Assembly: GCF_027912515.1 (NCBI RefSeq)
Contig: NZ_CP115464.1
Coordinates: 124,001-188,000 of the forward strand
DNA: 64,000 bases
Direction: 5' to 3'
Source: Brevundimonas sp. NIBR10
GTDB taxonomy: Bacteria > Pseudomonadota > Alphaproteobacteria > Caulobacterales > Caulobacteraceae
Part shown: piece after piece, positions 42,471 to 51,147 of the stretch
Layout of the letters: each line of letters begins with the position of its first letter
Numbering within the stretch: position 1 is the stretch's first letter
Position numbers and translations under genes: made by a program
Notes under the pieces: model-generated
Database searches by the model: none
The model's input: the letters and a program-made list of their open reading frames with translations, nothing else
What the model was told of the DNA's origin: nothing

Positions 42471-43349
42471 ATGACCACGATCGCAACAGTCGCCATCATC
42501 GGCGCCGGACAGATGGGCGTCGGCATCGCCCATGCGGTCGCGCTGGGCGGATATTCGGTCAGCCTGTACGACATCGACCCCGCCCGCCTGCCGCTGGCCT
42601 TGGGCGAGATCGCGACCAATCTGGCGCATCAGGTCGGCAAGGGCCGCACGACGCAGGATCAGGCCGACGCCGCCCTGGCCCGCATCACCACCGTCGAAAC
42701 CCTGGCCGAGGCCGGCAAGGCCGATTTGGTCATCGAGGTCGCGGTCGAGGACGAGGCGGTCAAGAAGGCCCTGTACGCCCAACTGGTGCCCCACTTGGGC
42801 CCCGACACCCTGGTGGCGTCCAACACCTCGTCGATCTCCATCACCCGGCTGGCCTCGGCCACCGATCGGCCCGAGCGGTTCATCGGCCTGCATTTCATGA
42901 AACCGGCCCCCGTCATGGGTCTGGTCGAGATCGTGCGCGGCATCGCCACCTCGGCCGCCACCTATGAAGCCGCCGTCGCCTTCGCCGAGAGCCTCGGAAA
43001 GACCACCACCAATGCCGAGGACTTCCCCGCCTTCATCGTCAACCGCATCCTGGTGCCGATGATGAACGAGGCGATCTTCACCCTGTACGAAGGCGTCGGC
43101 GACGTGGCCTCGATCGACAAGGCGCTGAAGCTGGGGGCCAACCATCCGATGGGGCCGCTGGAGCTGGCCGACTTCATGGGGCTGGACGTCGTCCTGGCCA
43201 TCATGAACGTGCTGTACGACGGCCTGGCCGACAGCAAATACCGGCCCTGCCCCCTGCTGGTGAAATATGTCGAGGCCGGCTGGCTGGGCAAGAAGAGCGG
43301 CCGCGGCTTCTATGACTATTCCGGTCCCACCCCGGTGCCGACGCGGTAA
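42471..43349 (+). CDS. 3-hydroxybutyryl-CoA dehydrogenase
   Basis: A 292-residue NAD(P)-dependent enzyme interconverting 3-hydroxyacyl-CoA and 3-ketoacyl-CoA, used in butyrate/PHB metabolism and phenylacetate degradation (Hbd/PaaH type). The Rossmann fold is VAIIGAGQMGVGIAHAVALG, with the discriminating Asp in YDIDPARL. The active site is VASNTSSIS, GLHFMKPAPVMGLVEI with the catalytic His, and the C-terminal ANHPMGPLELADFMGLD and GWLGKKSGRGFYDYS. Eight bases separate it from the next membrane-protein gene. Confidence 0.95.
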   Translation: MTTIATVAIIGAGQMGVGIAHAVALGGYSVSLYDIDPARLPLALGEIATNLAHQVGKGRTTQDQADAALARITTVETLAEAGKADLVIEVAVEDEAVKKALYAQLVPHLGPDTLVASNTSSISITRLASATDRPERFIGLHFMKPAPVMGLVEIVRGIATSAATYEAAVAFAESLGKTTTNAEDFPAFIVNRILVPMMNEAIFTLYEGVGDVASIDKALKLGANHPMGPLELADFMGLDVVLAIMNVLYDGLADSKYRPCPLLVKYVEAGWLGKKSGRGFYDYSGPTPVPTR

Positions 43350-43357
43350 GGGGCCCG

Positions 43358-43930
43358 ATGAACCTCTCCTTCGACAAGCCCGAGGACATCCCCGGCCAGA
43401 CACGCGTCGTCTGGCGCCGGACGCCGGGTGCGAAAATCATCGCCGGGATCGCTGCCGCGGCCTGGCCGCCCCTGATCCTGACCCTGCCGCTGTTGCCGCC
43501 GTCGAACTGGCTGCCGGGTCGCGAGATGGACTGGCGGCTGATCGTGCTGATCCTTGGAGCCATCGTCGTGCCGGTCAGCCTGTGGCTGCTCGAACGCGAG
43601 CGTGAGCGGACCGGTCGCCCCGGATCGCGACTCGGCATCGTGTGGCGCTACATGCTGTACGGCGGCCTGCTGGCGGCGGGGCTGATGGTGCTGTTCGCCC
43701 TGATCAGCATGGCCTGGGGCTGGGTCCAGTCGGGCAGCTTCCTGGAGGCGCTGGGCTATACCGAGACCATCCTGCTGATCTACGGCGTCGGCGGCCTGCC
43801 GGTCGCGATCCTGCTGGGCGTCAGCTATGCGCTCTGGGCCGGACTTTGCGTCGCCTTCCTGGCCTTCGAGCCCCAGCCCGAGGTCAAGGACCGGCTGGGC
43901 CTGCTGAACGAGAACATTACGCCGAATTAA
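43358..43930 (+). CDS. Four-helix membrane protein, unknown
   Basis: A 190-residue inner-membrane protein with four hydrophobic stretches: GIAAAAWPPLILTLPLL, RLIVLILGAIVVPVSLWLL, GGLLAAGLMVLFALISMAWG and PVAILLGVSYALWAGLCVAF. Between helices 2 and 3 is a basic cytoplasmic loop, ERERERTGRPGSRLG. No family recognised. It lies eight bases after the dehydrogenase gene and 55 bases before the DUF418 gene. Confidence 0.7.
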   Translation: MNLSFDKPEDIPGQTRVVWRRTPGAKIIAGIAAAAWPPLILTLPLLPPSNWLPGREMDWRLIVLILGAIVVPVSLWLLERERERTGRPGSRLGIVWRYMLYGGLLAAGLMVLFALISMAWGWVQSGSFLEALGYTETILLIYGVGGLPVAILLGVSYALWAGLCVAFLAFEPQPEVKDRLGLLNENITPN

Positions 43931-43985
43931 GCTTGCGCCGGCCGGTGGGTGCCGCATCCTGTCCCTTCGCACGAGGGGGCTCGCG

Positions 43986-45221
43986 ATGACCACGACCGAC
44001 ACGGCACCTGCGCCGACTGGGCCTGCGCGCCCGCATCCCGTCACGGGTGGCGACCGGATCTTCAACCTGGACATGCTGCGCGGCCTGGCCGTGCTGGGGA
44101 TTCTGGCGGTCAACGCCCTGTCCTTCGCCTGGCCGTTCGAGGTCTATGGCGATCCCGAGTCCGCGCCCTTCGCCATGGCCGGGGCCAACAAGATCGGCAC
44201 CTGGGTCACCGACGTCTTCTTCCACGACAAGTTCCGCAGCCTGTTCTCCATGCTGTTCGGGGTCTCGATCTTCCTGGTCGGGGGCGAGCGGTCGGACAAG
44301 GTGCGCGGCAAGCTGCTGCGCAGCCGACTGTTCTGGCTGTTCGTGATCGGCCTGATCCACGGCCTGGGCATCTGGTACGGCGATATCCTGATGCACTACG
44401 CCTACACCGGCCTGCTGATGCTGCTGATGCGGTCGATGTCGGCGGGCAAGCTGTTGTGGATCGGCGGCGGGGTCAGCCTGTTCTGGGGCGTGGTCGGGGC
44501 CGGGATGGCGATCCTGATGGCGAATCTGCCGCCCGAGGTTCGTGACGGGATGGGTGGGCCCGAGATCAGCCCCGAGAAGATCGCCGCCACCATCGAGGCG
44601 GTGCGCACCGGCGGCTGGATCGCCGCCATGACCGAGAACCTCAGGGCCTGGGCCTTCGTCCAGGGCTTCAGCCTGGCCCTGATCCCCGTCACCCTGCCCC
44701 TGATGATGCTGGGTCTGGGCCTGTTCAAGAGCGGCTGGCTGGCCGGCAAGGGGGCGATCTGGACCTATCTGCTGGCCATCGCTGCGGGGGCCGCGATCCT
44801 GGCGGGGCTCGGCTGGTACCGCTGGCAGACCCTGGGCGTCGAGGACGATCCGACCGGCGGCCTGTCGGCGGCCATGGCCCAGTTCGGCTTCGTCATCACC
44901 TTGGGCTATGCGGCCCTGCTGATCCTGCTGACCAAGGGCGGCCTTCGGATCATCACCGGCCGGCTGGCACCGGTCGGGCGGATGGCCTTCACCAACTACC
45001 TGACCCAGTCGATCCTGATGGCCAGCCTGTTCTACATGCCCTGGGGCCCGCTGCTCTACGGCCAGTGGGGCCCGGCCATGATCTGGAGCGCCGTCGGCGG
45101 CATCTGGATCCTGCAGCTGATCTGGTCGCCGCTCTGGCTGTCGCGGTTCGAGATGGGCCCGCTGGAGTGGATCTGGCGCTGCCTGACCTATGGGCGGATG
45201 GTGCCGCTGCTGAAGCGGTAA
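43986..45221 (+). CDS. DUF418 (YeiB) family membrane protein
   Basis: A 411-residue inner-membrane protein with about ten helices. The opening RIFNLDMLRGLAVLGILAVN and FRSLFSMLFGVSIFLVGG are the heparan-alpha-glucosaminide acetyltransferase-like N-terminal region of the YeiB family; the C-terminal DUF418 domain is GRLAPVGRMAFTNYLTQSIL through PLEWIWRCLTYGRMVPL. The function is not known, though the fold resembles membrane acyltransferases. Tandem heptad repeats follow directly. Confidence 0.9.
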   Translation: MTTTDTAPAPTGPARPHPVTGGDRIFNLDMLRGLAVLGILAVNALSFAWPFEVYGDPESAPFAMAGANKIGTWVTDVFFHDKFRSLFSMLFGVSIFLVGGERSDKVRGKLLRSRLFWLFVIGLIHGLGIWYGDILMHYAYTGLLMLLMRSMSAGKLLWIGGGVSLFWGVVGAGMAILMANLPPEVRDGMGGPEISPEKIAATIEAVRTGGWIAAMTENLRAWAFVQGFSLALIPVTLPLMMLGLGLFKSGWLAGKGAIWTYLLAIAAGAAILAGLGWYRWQTLGVEDDPTGGLSAAMAQFGFVITLGYAALLILLTKGGLRIITGRLAPVGRMAFTNYLTQSILMASLFYMPWGPLLYGQWGPAMIWSAVGGIWILQLIWSPLWLSRFEMGPLEWIWRCLTYGRMVPLLKR

Positions 45222-45228
45222 GGCGGTC

Positions 45229-45383
<155 letters not shown>

Positions 45384-45396
45384 TAAAAGCGCGGCC

Positions 45397-46908
45397 ATGA
45401 CCGACGCCCCCACCCCCGCCGCCCCACGCCCCGAAGCCCGCGCCCCCAGAGGGTTCGCAGACCGCCGCGGCACCGACCTGGTCGCCCAGCGCCGGATCGT
45501 GGCCCGAGTGTCGGAGGTCTACGAGCGTTGGGGCTTCGAACCACTGGAGACCGGCGCGTTCGAATACGCCGATGCGCTCGGCAAATTCCTGCCCGACGCC
45601 GACCGTCCGAATGAGGGCGTCTTCGCGCTTCAGGACGATGACGATCAGTGGATGGCCCTCCGCTACGACCTGACCGCGCCGCTCGCCCGGTTCGCCGCCG
45701 AGCAGTGGGAGACCCTGCCCAAGCCGTTCCGCCGCTATGCCTTCGGTCCCGTCTGGCGCAACGAAAAGCCCGGCCCCGGCCGGTTCCGCGAGTTCTGGCA
45801 GTGCGACGCCGACACCGTCGGCTCCGACCGCCCCGAGGCTGACGCCGAGATCATCGCCATGGCCTGTGCGGGCCTGAAGGCAGCGGGTCTCGAGGATGGT
45901 CAGGCCGTGGTCCGCGTCTCGAACCGCAAACTGTTCGACGGCCTGTTCGACGCGGGCGGCGTCACCGATCCGGTCCAGCGGCTGACGGCCCTGCGCGCCG
46001 TGGACAAGTTCGACCGGCTGGGCTGGGAGGGGGTCTCGGCCCTGCTCGGCGAAGGGCGACTGGACGAGAGCGGCGACTATACCAAGGGGGCCCGGCTGCC
46101 GGCCTCGGTCGCCTCGACCATTCAGGCTTTTCTGGCCTGCGCCGGCGACCCGACCCTGACGCGGGCCCAGACGCTGGGCGCCGTGGCGGCGACCGGAGGC
46201 CTTGGTGAGGCCGGAGAGGCGGCGCTGGCCGAACTGTCCGGCATCGACACCGCCCTGACGTCCATGGGCGTGGCCCAGGATCAGGTCCGCTTCGACCCGA
46301 CCATCGTGCGGGGTCTGGAATACTATACGGGGGCCGTCTTCGAGGCCGAACTGCTGCTCGACACCACGGATGACAAGGGCCGTCCCGTGCGGTTCGGCTC
46401 GATCGGCGGCGGCGGGCGCTATGACGACCTGGTCGCGCGCTTTACCGGCCAGTCGGTCCCGGCGACCGGGTTCTCGTTCGGGGTCTCGCGCCTGGCCTCG
46501 GCCCTGCGCGCAGCGGGGCGCACGGATGCGGCGCGGCGCGGGCCCGTGGTGGTCATCGTCTTCTCGCAGGACGACATGGCCCACTACCTCGATGCGGTGG
46601 CGGAACTGCGCAACGCCGGCATCGCCGCCGAGCTCTATCTCGGTCGCGCGGGCATGAAGGCCCAGATGAAATATGCCGATCGCAGGAACGCGCCAGCGGC
46701 CGTCATGCTGGGCGGCGACGAGATCGCGGCCGGTCAGGTGACCATCAAGGATCTGGATGCCGGACGCATCCTGGCGGCGGGTGTGGCCGACAACGAGGCG
46801 TGGAAAGCGGCGCGTCCCGGACAGTCGACAGTGGCCCGCACCGACCTCGTGAGAACCATTCGCACGATTATCGACGAACCTTCGATAAATACCTCGTCTC
46901 ACGGATGA
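45397..46908 (+). CDS. hisS: Histidyl-tRNA synthetase, alphaproteobacterial type
   Basis: A 503-residue class II aminoacyl-tRNA synthetase. Motif 2 is FRRYAFGPVWRNEKPGPGRF, and the histidine pocket is RYDLTAPLAR and RGLEYYTGAVFE; motif 3 is TGFSFGVSRLAS. The C-terminal anticodon domain covers about 385-480 (VVIVFSQDDMAHYLDAV). The sequence departs from the E. coli type (RPKLEYYN-like segments) in the way known for the HisRS subgroup of some alphaproteobacteria that charges tRNA-His lacking the usual G-1. That assignment is from memory of the family. No strong ribosome site is visible, because the heptad repeats reach to 13 bases before the ATG. Confidence 0.93.
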   Translation: MTDAPTPAAPRPEARAPRGFADRRGTDLVAQRRIVARVSEVYERWGFEPLETGAFEYADALGKFLPDADRPNEGVFALQDDDDQWMALRYDLTAPLARFAAEQWETLPKPFRRYAFGPVWRNEKPGPGRFREFWQCDADTVGSDRPEADAEIIAMACAGLKAAGLEDGQAVVRVSNRKLFDGLFDAGGVTDPVQRLTALRAVDKFDRLGWEGVSALLGEGRLDESGDYTKGARLPASVASTIQAFLACAGDPTLTRAQTLGAVAATGGLGEAGEAALAELSGIDTALTSMGVAQDQVRFDPTIVRGLEYYTGAVFEAELLLDTTDDKGRPVRFGSIGGGGRYDDLVARFTGQSVPATGFSFGVSRLASALRAAGRTDAARRGPVVVIVFSQDDMAHYLDAVAELRNAGIAAELYLGRAGMKAQMKYADRRNAPAAVMLGGDEIAAGQVTIKDLDAGRILAAGVADNEAWKAARPGQSTVARTDLVRTIRTIIDEPSINTSSHG

Positions 46909-46957
46909 GTTATCGACGATTACTCACAAAAGCGCCTGATTTCGCTTGGGCCTAGAT

Positions 46958-46982
46958 TGACCCCACACGGCCGTTGGGGTCA
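46958..46982 (+). terminator. Hairpin at the end of hisS
   Basis: TGACCCCA and TGGGGTCA pair perfectly around a nine-base loop, followed by TTT, 49 bases after the hisS stop; a weak terminator or the boundary of the RNA candidate that follows. Confidence 0.5.
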
Positions 46983-46984
46983 TT

Positions 46985-47112
46985 TCCCCTCACACCGGAC
47001 GGCGAGGCGCGGAAGCGCACAAACGCTGAATGGAGGCGTTTCGGGGAGGAAACGTCCGCTCCACAGAGAGCGTGAAAGCCCGCTGCGATGTATCCCCCGC
47101 AGCGGGCTTTTT
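46985..47112 (+). ncRNA. Candidate structured small RNA, family not recognised
   Basis: The stretch has no open frame of note and ends in a textbook terminator. Helix 1 pairs CGGACG (46996-47001) with CGTCCG (47053-47058). It encloses hairpin 2, GCGC-GGAA-GCGC (47007-47018), with a GNRA tetraloop, and hairpin 3, AAACGC/GCGTTT (47021-47041). Hairpin 4, CGCTC/GAGCG (47057-47072), shares two bases with helix 1, so the two compete at that edge. The terminator is at 47077-47112. Purine-rich GGGGAGGAAA lies single-stranded in the junction. It lies between hisS and the convergent MFS gene, so it is an independent plus-strand transcript or the hisS 3' end. No clear promoter was found. Confidence 0.5.
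47077..47112 (+). terminator. Intrinsic terminator of the RNA candidate
   Basis: AGCCCGCTGCG and CGCAGCGGGCT pair perfectly over 11 bases around a ten-base loop, followed by TTTTT. Confidence 0.93.
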
Positions 47113-47147
47113 CGCGCCTGGACGCTTGTTTGGACTCATCGTGAGAC

Positions 47148-47185
47148 GCTGTCGCTCGGCTCGCGGAGCCTCGCTGCTCGAGCGC
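47148..47185. repeat. Palindromic intergenic element (family D), copy 2
   Basis: GCTCGGCTCGCGGAGCCTCG followed by CTGCTCGAGCGC is the reverse complement of the family D core at 37143-37208, with a few changes. Confidence 0.7.
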
Positions 47186-47186
47186 A

Positions 47187-47327
47187 TTCTCCCTCCCCTT
47201 CATGGGGAGGGACGGCGTAGCGAAGCGTAGCCAGGGTGGGGTCCGAACGTGCGGAGTGCGATCCCTGCACTTCCCCACCCGCGCTCGCTGATGCTCGCGC
47301 TCCCTCCCCACAACGGGGAGGGAGAGA
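47187..47327. repeat. Inverted pair of palindromic elements (family E)
   Basis: Two units face each other: CTCCCTCCCCTTCATGGGGA followed by the GCGTAGCGAAGCGTAGC hairpin and CAGGGTGGGG, then after about 35 bases CCCCACCCGCGCTCGCTGAT followed by a CTCGCGCTCCCTCCCC hairpin ending GGGGAGGGAG. The outer hairpins (CCCTCCCC/GGGGAGGG) are the same in both. It lies just before the stop of the convergent MFS gene. Confidence 0.8.
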
Positions 47328-47328
47328 A

Positions 47329-48621
47329 TCACTCCAGCCTGTCCGCCTTCCGCAAACCCGGGAACATCGCGGACCAGATTCCCGTGGCGGCCAGGGCGCC
47401 GATCCCTCCGACCACCGCCGCCCCGACGGCGCCCAGGATGCGGACCATGACCCCCGAATAGGCCTCGCCCAGTTCGTTGGACGCCCCGATGAACAGCATC
47501 GAGACCGACGACACCCGGCCGCGCATATGATCGGGCGTGGCCAGCTGGATCAGGGTCTGGCGGATGTTGACGCTGATCATGTCGGCCGCCCCGCCGACGA
47601 ACAGGGCCGCCGCCGACAGCCAGACGATCCGCGACAGGCCGAACGTCAGGGTGGCCAGGCCGAATACGGCCACGGCCGCGAACATCCAGATCCCGCCATG
47701 CCTGACGATCGGGAAGCGGCTAAGATAGATGGCCACGACCATGGCCCCGACGCCGAACGAGGCCCGCAGCAGGCCGAACCCTTCGGGGCCCACATGCAGG
47801 ATGTCTCGCGCGAAGATCGGGGTCAGCAGGGCTACACCGGCCATCAGCACCACGATCAGGTCCAGCGAGATCGCCCCGAACACCACCTTGGTCTGCCACA
47901 CATAGGCCAGCCCCTCCTTGACCGATTCGAGCGGTGACAGGGGGTTGGTCTGGGGGGCGGGCTTGCCGCCGGTGCGGATCATGATGAAGGCCGCCACCCC
48001 CATCAGGAACAGGCTCAGCGACACCGCATAGGCCAGGGGCACATTGACCCCGACGATCACCCCGCCCAGGGCCGGACCGGCGATGGCCCCGACCTGAAAG
48101 GCGATGGCCTGGGCCGCGATGGCCGGCGGCAGGGCGCGACGTCCGACCACCATGGACAGGAAGGCCTGGCTGGCCGGGGCAAGAAAGGCCCGTGCCGCCC
48201 CGAACAGGGCCGCAACGGCAAGCAGGCCCCACAGCGGAGGATCGCCGTGCAGCGCCATCAGAAGGAAACTCAGGGCGCAACTGGCCTCGACCAGGACCGA
48301 GATCCACACCGTCATCTTGCGATCGCGCCGATCGGCCATGGCCCCGGCGGGCAGGGTGAAGGCCAGCAGAGGCAGGAACTGGCAAAGGCCGACCAGGCCC
48401 AGATACAGGCTGGCCTGCTCGACCGGATGATCCCGGCGCGCGATCTCATAGACCTGCCACAACAGGGCCGAGGACTGGATCTGGATCGCCAGCACGGCGA
48501 CCACCCGCCCGAACCACAACAGACGGAAATCGCGAATGCCCCACGGGCTTGCGGGGCCCTCGGGCGGTGCAGGCGGAAGGGGTGGGACGGCAGAGCCGGT
48601 CTCGAGTGTCTCGGTACTCAC
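47329..48621 (-). CDS. Major facilitator superfamily exporter
   Basis: A 430-residue inner-membrane transporter with 12 predicted helices, of the MFS group with enterobactin- or drug-type exporters. Marks are GIRDFRLLWFGRVVAVLAIQ at the start, the motif-A-like GAMADRRDRKMTVW between helices 2 and 3, and a second-half copy LSRFPIVRHGG. It begins with GTG, which overlaps the TGA of the upstream cupin gene. The substrate is unknown; a link with the cupin partner is only positional. Confidence 0.9.
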   Translation of the reverse strand: MSTETLETGSAVPPLPPAPPEGPASPWGIRDFRLLWFGRVVAVLAIQIQSSALLWQVYEIARRDHPVEQASLYLGLVGLCQFLPLLAFTLPAGAMADRRDRKMTVWISVLVEASCALSFLLMALHGDPPLWGLLAVAALFGAARAFLAPASQAFLSMVVGRRALPPAIAAQAIAFQVGAIAGPALGGVIVGVNVPLAYAVSLSLFLMGVAAFIMIRTGGKPAPQTNPLSPLESVKEGLAYVWQTKVVFGAISLDLIVVLMAGVALLTPIFARDILHVGPEGFGLLRASFGVGAMVVAIYLSRFPIVRHGGIWMFAAVAVFGLATLTFGLSRIVWLSAAALFVGGAADMISVNIRQTLIQLATPDHMRGRVSSVSMLFIGASNELGEAYSGVMVRILGAVGAAVVGGIGALAATGIWSAMFPGLRKADRLE

Positions 48622-49109
48622 GTGCGCCGATCATGCTTGGGGTACGGCGTCCCGTCCCGGTGGAAATAGCGGTCCGCGCCGAGCGGCAGGACCATGTCGA
48701 TACCGGGGTAGTCGGCCCCGTCGCCGGTCGGGTTGCGCGTCCCGACCTCCAGCAGAACCGCCTCGGCACACGATCGGTTCTCGATCCGGTGGCCGTTCGG
48801 CACGCCCGCCTTGAACCCGGCGCAGTCGCCGGCGACCAGCACCGTCTCGGTCATGGGCTCGTCCTCCAGGCCCTCGACCAGCACCACCTCGCCTGACACC
48901 ACCCAGACGAACTCGTCCTCGGTCAGATGCCAGTGCCGCTGGCTCGACCAGGCCCCGGCCGGCAGGCGCAACAGATTGACCCCGAACTGGTCCAGCCCCG
49001 CCGCATCGCCCAGCCGCCAGCGACGGCGCGGCAGACATGGCCCGGCGAAGGCGTCGGGATAGGAGGTTCCGTGCCCGGTCGGGGCCGCATCCAGATCGAT
49101 CTTCGGCAT
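48618..49109 (-). CDS. Cupin-domain protein
   Basis: A 163-residue single-cupin protein. The two cupin motifs are WHLTEDEFVWVVSGEVVLVE (metal-type His, Glu and GEVVL) and AGDCAGFKAGVPNGHRIENR. I took ATG 49109, giving a normal MPKIDLDAAP start. The protein has the general look of enzymes or binding proteins for small molecules, with a charged end (YPKHDRRT). It is the first gene of a two-gene operon with the MFS exporter, so they may handle the same compound. It diverges from dapE across 65 bases. Confidence 0.87.
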   Translation of the reverse strand: MPKIDLDAAPTGHGTSYPDAFAGPCLPRRRWRLGDAAGLDQFGVNLLRLPAGAWSSQRHWHLTEDEFVWVVSGEVVLVEGLEDEPMTETVLVAGDCAGFKAGVPNGHRIENRSCAEAVLLEVGTRNPTGDGADYPGIDMVLPLGADRYFHRDGTPYPKHDRRT

Positions 49110-49174
49110 CGGCGTCCCCTTCCCGGCCGTCAGGGCCTTCTCGCAGTCGCGTAAGGTCCCTAAAGCATAGGTCC

Positions 49175-50413
49175 ATGAGCGCCGCATCAACTCCTGTCAT
49201 TGATCCTGTCGAACTGACGCAGGTCCTGATCCGCCGCCCGTCGGTGACCCCCGCCGACGCCGGGGCCATGGACGTCTTGCAGCGAGTGCTGGAAGGGCTG
49301 GGCTTCACCTGCCGCCGGATGCCGTTCGAGGGCCCGGGGGGCGAAGGCGTCCACGCCCGGATCGAGAACCTTTATGCCCGGCGCGGGACAGCCTCGCCCA
49401 ACCTGTGTTTCGCCGGCCATACCGATGTGGTGCCCACGGGTGCCGAGGCCGGCTGGTCCGCCGATCCGTTCGAGGCCGAGATCCGCGACGGGATCCTGTA
49501 CGGGCGGGGCGCAGCGGACATGAAGGGCGGCATCGCGGCCTGGGTCGCGGCGGTCTCCGCCGTGCTGGCCGACGGTGAACCGGGGGGGTCGCTGTCCTTC
49601 CTCATCACCGGCGACGAGGAGGGCCCGGCCCTGCACGGCACCAAGCGGGTGGTCGAGACCCTGATCGCCGAGGGTGAGGTCATCGACGCCTGCGTGGTCG
49701 GCGAGCCGTCGTCCCAGAACCTGCTGGGCGACATGATCAAGATCGGCCGGCGGGGCTCGCTGAACACCTGGATCACCGTCCATGGCAGGCAGGGGCACGT
49801 CGCCTATCCCCACCGGGCGGCCAATCCGGCACCCGTGCTGGTCCGGCTGCTGGCCCGGCTGGACGCCTGGGTCGTCGACGAGGGCTATGAGGCCTTCCAG
49901 CCGTCGAATCTGGAGATCACCACCATCGACATCGGCAACGGCGCGACCAATGTAATCCCGGCCCAGGCGAAGGCCCGGCTGAACATCCGCTTCAACCCGG
50001 CCCAGACCGGCGACGGCCTGATCGCGCATCTGGATGCCGAGGCGGCCAGGGTCGCGGCCGAGAGCGGGCTGGAGATCACGCTCGAGCACATGTGTTCCGG
50101 CGAGGCCTTCCTGACCCCGCACGGACCCTTCGTCACGGCGGTCCAGGACGCGGTCGAGACCGAGCTGGGTCGCCGGCCCGAGGCCTCGACCACCGGCGGC
50201 ACCTCCGACGCCCGCTTCATCCGCGCCATGTGCCCGGTTCTGGAGCTGGGCCTGGTCGGCCAGACCATGCACCAGTTCGACGAACGGGTTCCGGTGGAAG
50301 AGATCGTGGCCCTGACCGGCACTTATCGAAGGATCATCGAGTCTGTGCTCGGCACTTCGGGGGCGACCGCCGCGACCACCGGCGCGCTTGCCGCTGAGGG
50401 GCGTGGCGCGTAA
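49175..50413 (+). CDS. dapE: Succinyl-diaminopimelate desuccinylase
   Basis: A 412-residue di-zinc amidohydrolase in the succinylase branch of lysine/meso-diaminopimelate synthesis, needed for peptidoglycan. Metal sites: AGHTDVVPTG (His, Asp), GRGAADMKGGIA, TGDEEGPAL (the catalytic Glu pair) and the last MHQFDERVP with the His ligand. ATG 49175 is the first in frame after the divergent cupin gene. Compared with the usual 380-residue enzyme it has about 25 extra C-terminal residues (GTSGATAATTGALAAEGRGA). It precedes the cytochrome c maturation genes by ten bases and is probably in their operon. Confidence 0.95.
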   Translation: MSAASTPVIDPVELTQVLIRRPSVTPADAGAMDVLQRVLEGLGFTCRRMPFEGPGGEGVHARIENLYARRGTASPNLCFAGHTDVVPTGAEAGWSADPFEAEIRDGILYGRGAADMKGGIAAWVAAVSAVLADGEPGGSLSFLITGDEEGPALHGTKRVVETLIAEGEVIDACVVGEPSSQNLLGDMIKIGRRGSLNTWITVHGRQGHVAYPHRAANPAPVLVRLLARLDAWVVDEGYEAFQPSNLEITTIDIGNGATNVIPAQAKARLNIRFNPAQTGDGLIAHLDAEAARVAAESGLEITLEHMCSGEAFLTPHGPFVTAVQDAVETELGRRPEASTTGGTSDARFIRAMCPVLELGLVGQTMHQFDERVPVEEIVALTGTYRRIIESVLGTSGATAATTGALAAEGRGA

Positions 50414-50423
50414 GCGAACCGCC

Positions 50424-51143
50424 ATGTTCGGCCTCGCCAACCCCGCCCGCTTTATGCGCTTCACCGGCCCGCTGGTCCCGTGGCTGTGGGCGGTCGCCGC
50501 CGTGCTGCTGGCCGTCGGAACCTGGCTCAGCTTCACCGCGCCGGGGGACTATCAGCAGGGCGACACCGTGCGGATCATGTTCGTCCACGTTCCGGCGGCG
50601 TCTCTGGGCACGATGGTCTATGCGGCGTTGGGCGTGTCCAGCTTCTTCGCCCTGGTGTTTCGCCATCCGCTGGCCGACGCCGCCGCGCGCGCCGCCGCCC
50701 TGCCGGGTGCCGCCTTCACGGCCCTGGCCCTGATTACCGGTTCGCTCTGGGGCCAGCCGATGTGGGGGACGTGGTGGGTCTGGGATGCGCGGCTGACGAG
50801 CGTGCTTGTGCTGTTCCTGTTCTACCTCGGCTATATGGCGCTGCGTTCGTCGATCGACGACGAGACCAAGGCCGGGCGCGCGGCCGCCGTGCTGGGTCTG
50901 GTCGGGCTGATCAACCTGCCGATCGTGAAGTTCTCGGTCGATTGGTGGAACACATTGCATCAGCCGGCGTCGCTGCTGCGCGCGGGAGGCTCCAGCCTCG
51001 ATCCGGTCTTCCTAACTCCGCTCCTGACCATGATGGCCGCTTACGGTGCCCTGTTCCTGGCCATCTGGCTGACGGCGATTCGTACCGAGGTGACCCGCCG
51101 CCGTGTCCTGACCCTGCGCGCCCGCGCTGCCGCAGGAGCCTGA
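50424..51143 (+). CDS. ccmC: Heme export/handling protein CcmC
   Basis: A 239-residue inner-membrane protein with six helices that loads heme onto CcmE in cytochrome c maturation system I. The WWD-type heme motif is present: WGTWWVWDARLTSVLVLFLF, and the flanking His residues are in RIMFVHVPAASLG and WWNTLHQPASL. I took the ATG at 50424, ten bases after the dapE stop; an in-frame start lies further up inside dapE. ccmD and a ccmG-like gene follow; ccmA, ccmB, ccmE and ccmF must be elsewhere. Confidence 0.95.
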   Translation: MFGLANPARFMRFTGPLVPWLWAVAAVLLAVGTWLSFTAPGDYQQGDTVRIMFVHVPAASLGTMVYAALGVSSFFALVFRHPLADAAARAAALPGAAFTALALITGSLWGQPMWGTWWVWDARLTSVLVLFLFYLGYMALRSSIDDETKAGRAAAVLGLVGLINLPIVKFSVDWWNTLHQPASLLRAGGSSLDPVFLTPLLTMMAAYGALFLAIWLTAIRTEVTRRRVLTLRARAAAGA

Positions 51144-51147
51144 AGCC

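Noticed and set aside
46996..47075. RNase P RNA-like string GAGGAAACGTCCGCTCCACA
   Set aside because: It resembles the P4 region of rnpB, but the matching 3' half is missing, the whole element is only about 125 bases, and the CGTCCG pairs locally instead. Treated as coincidence.
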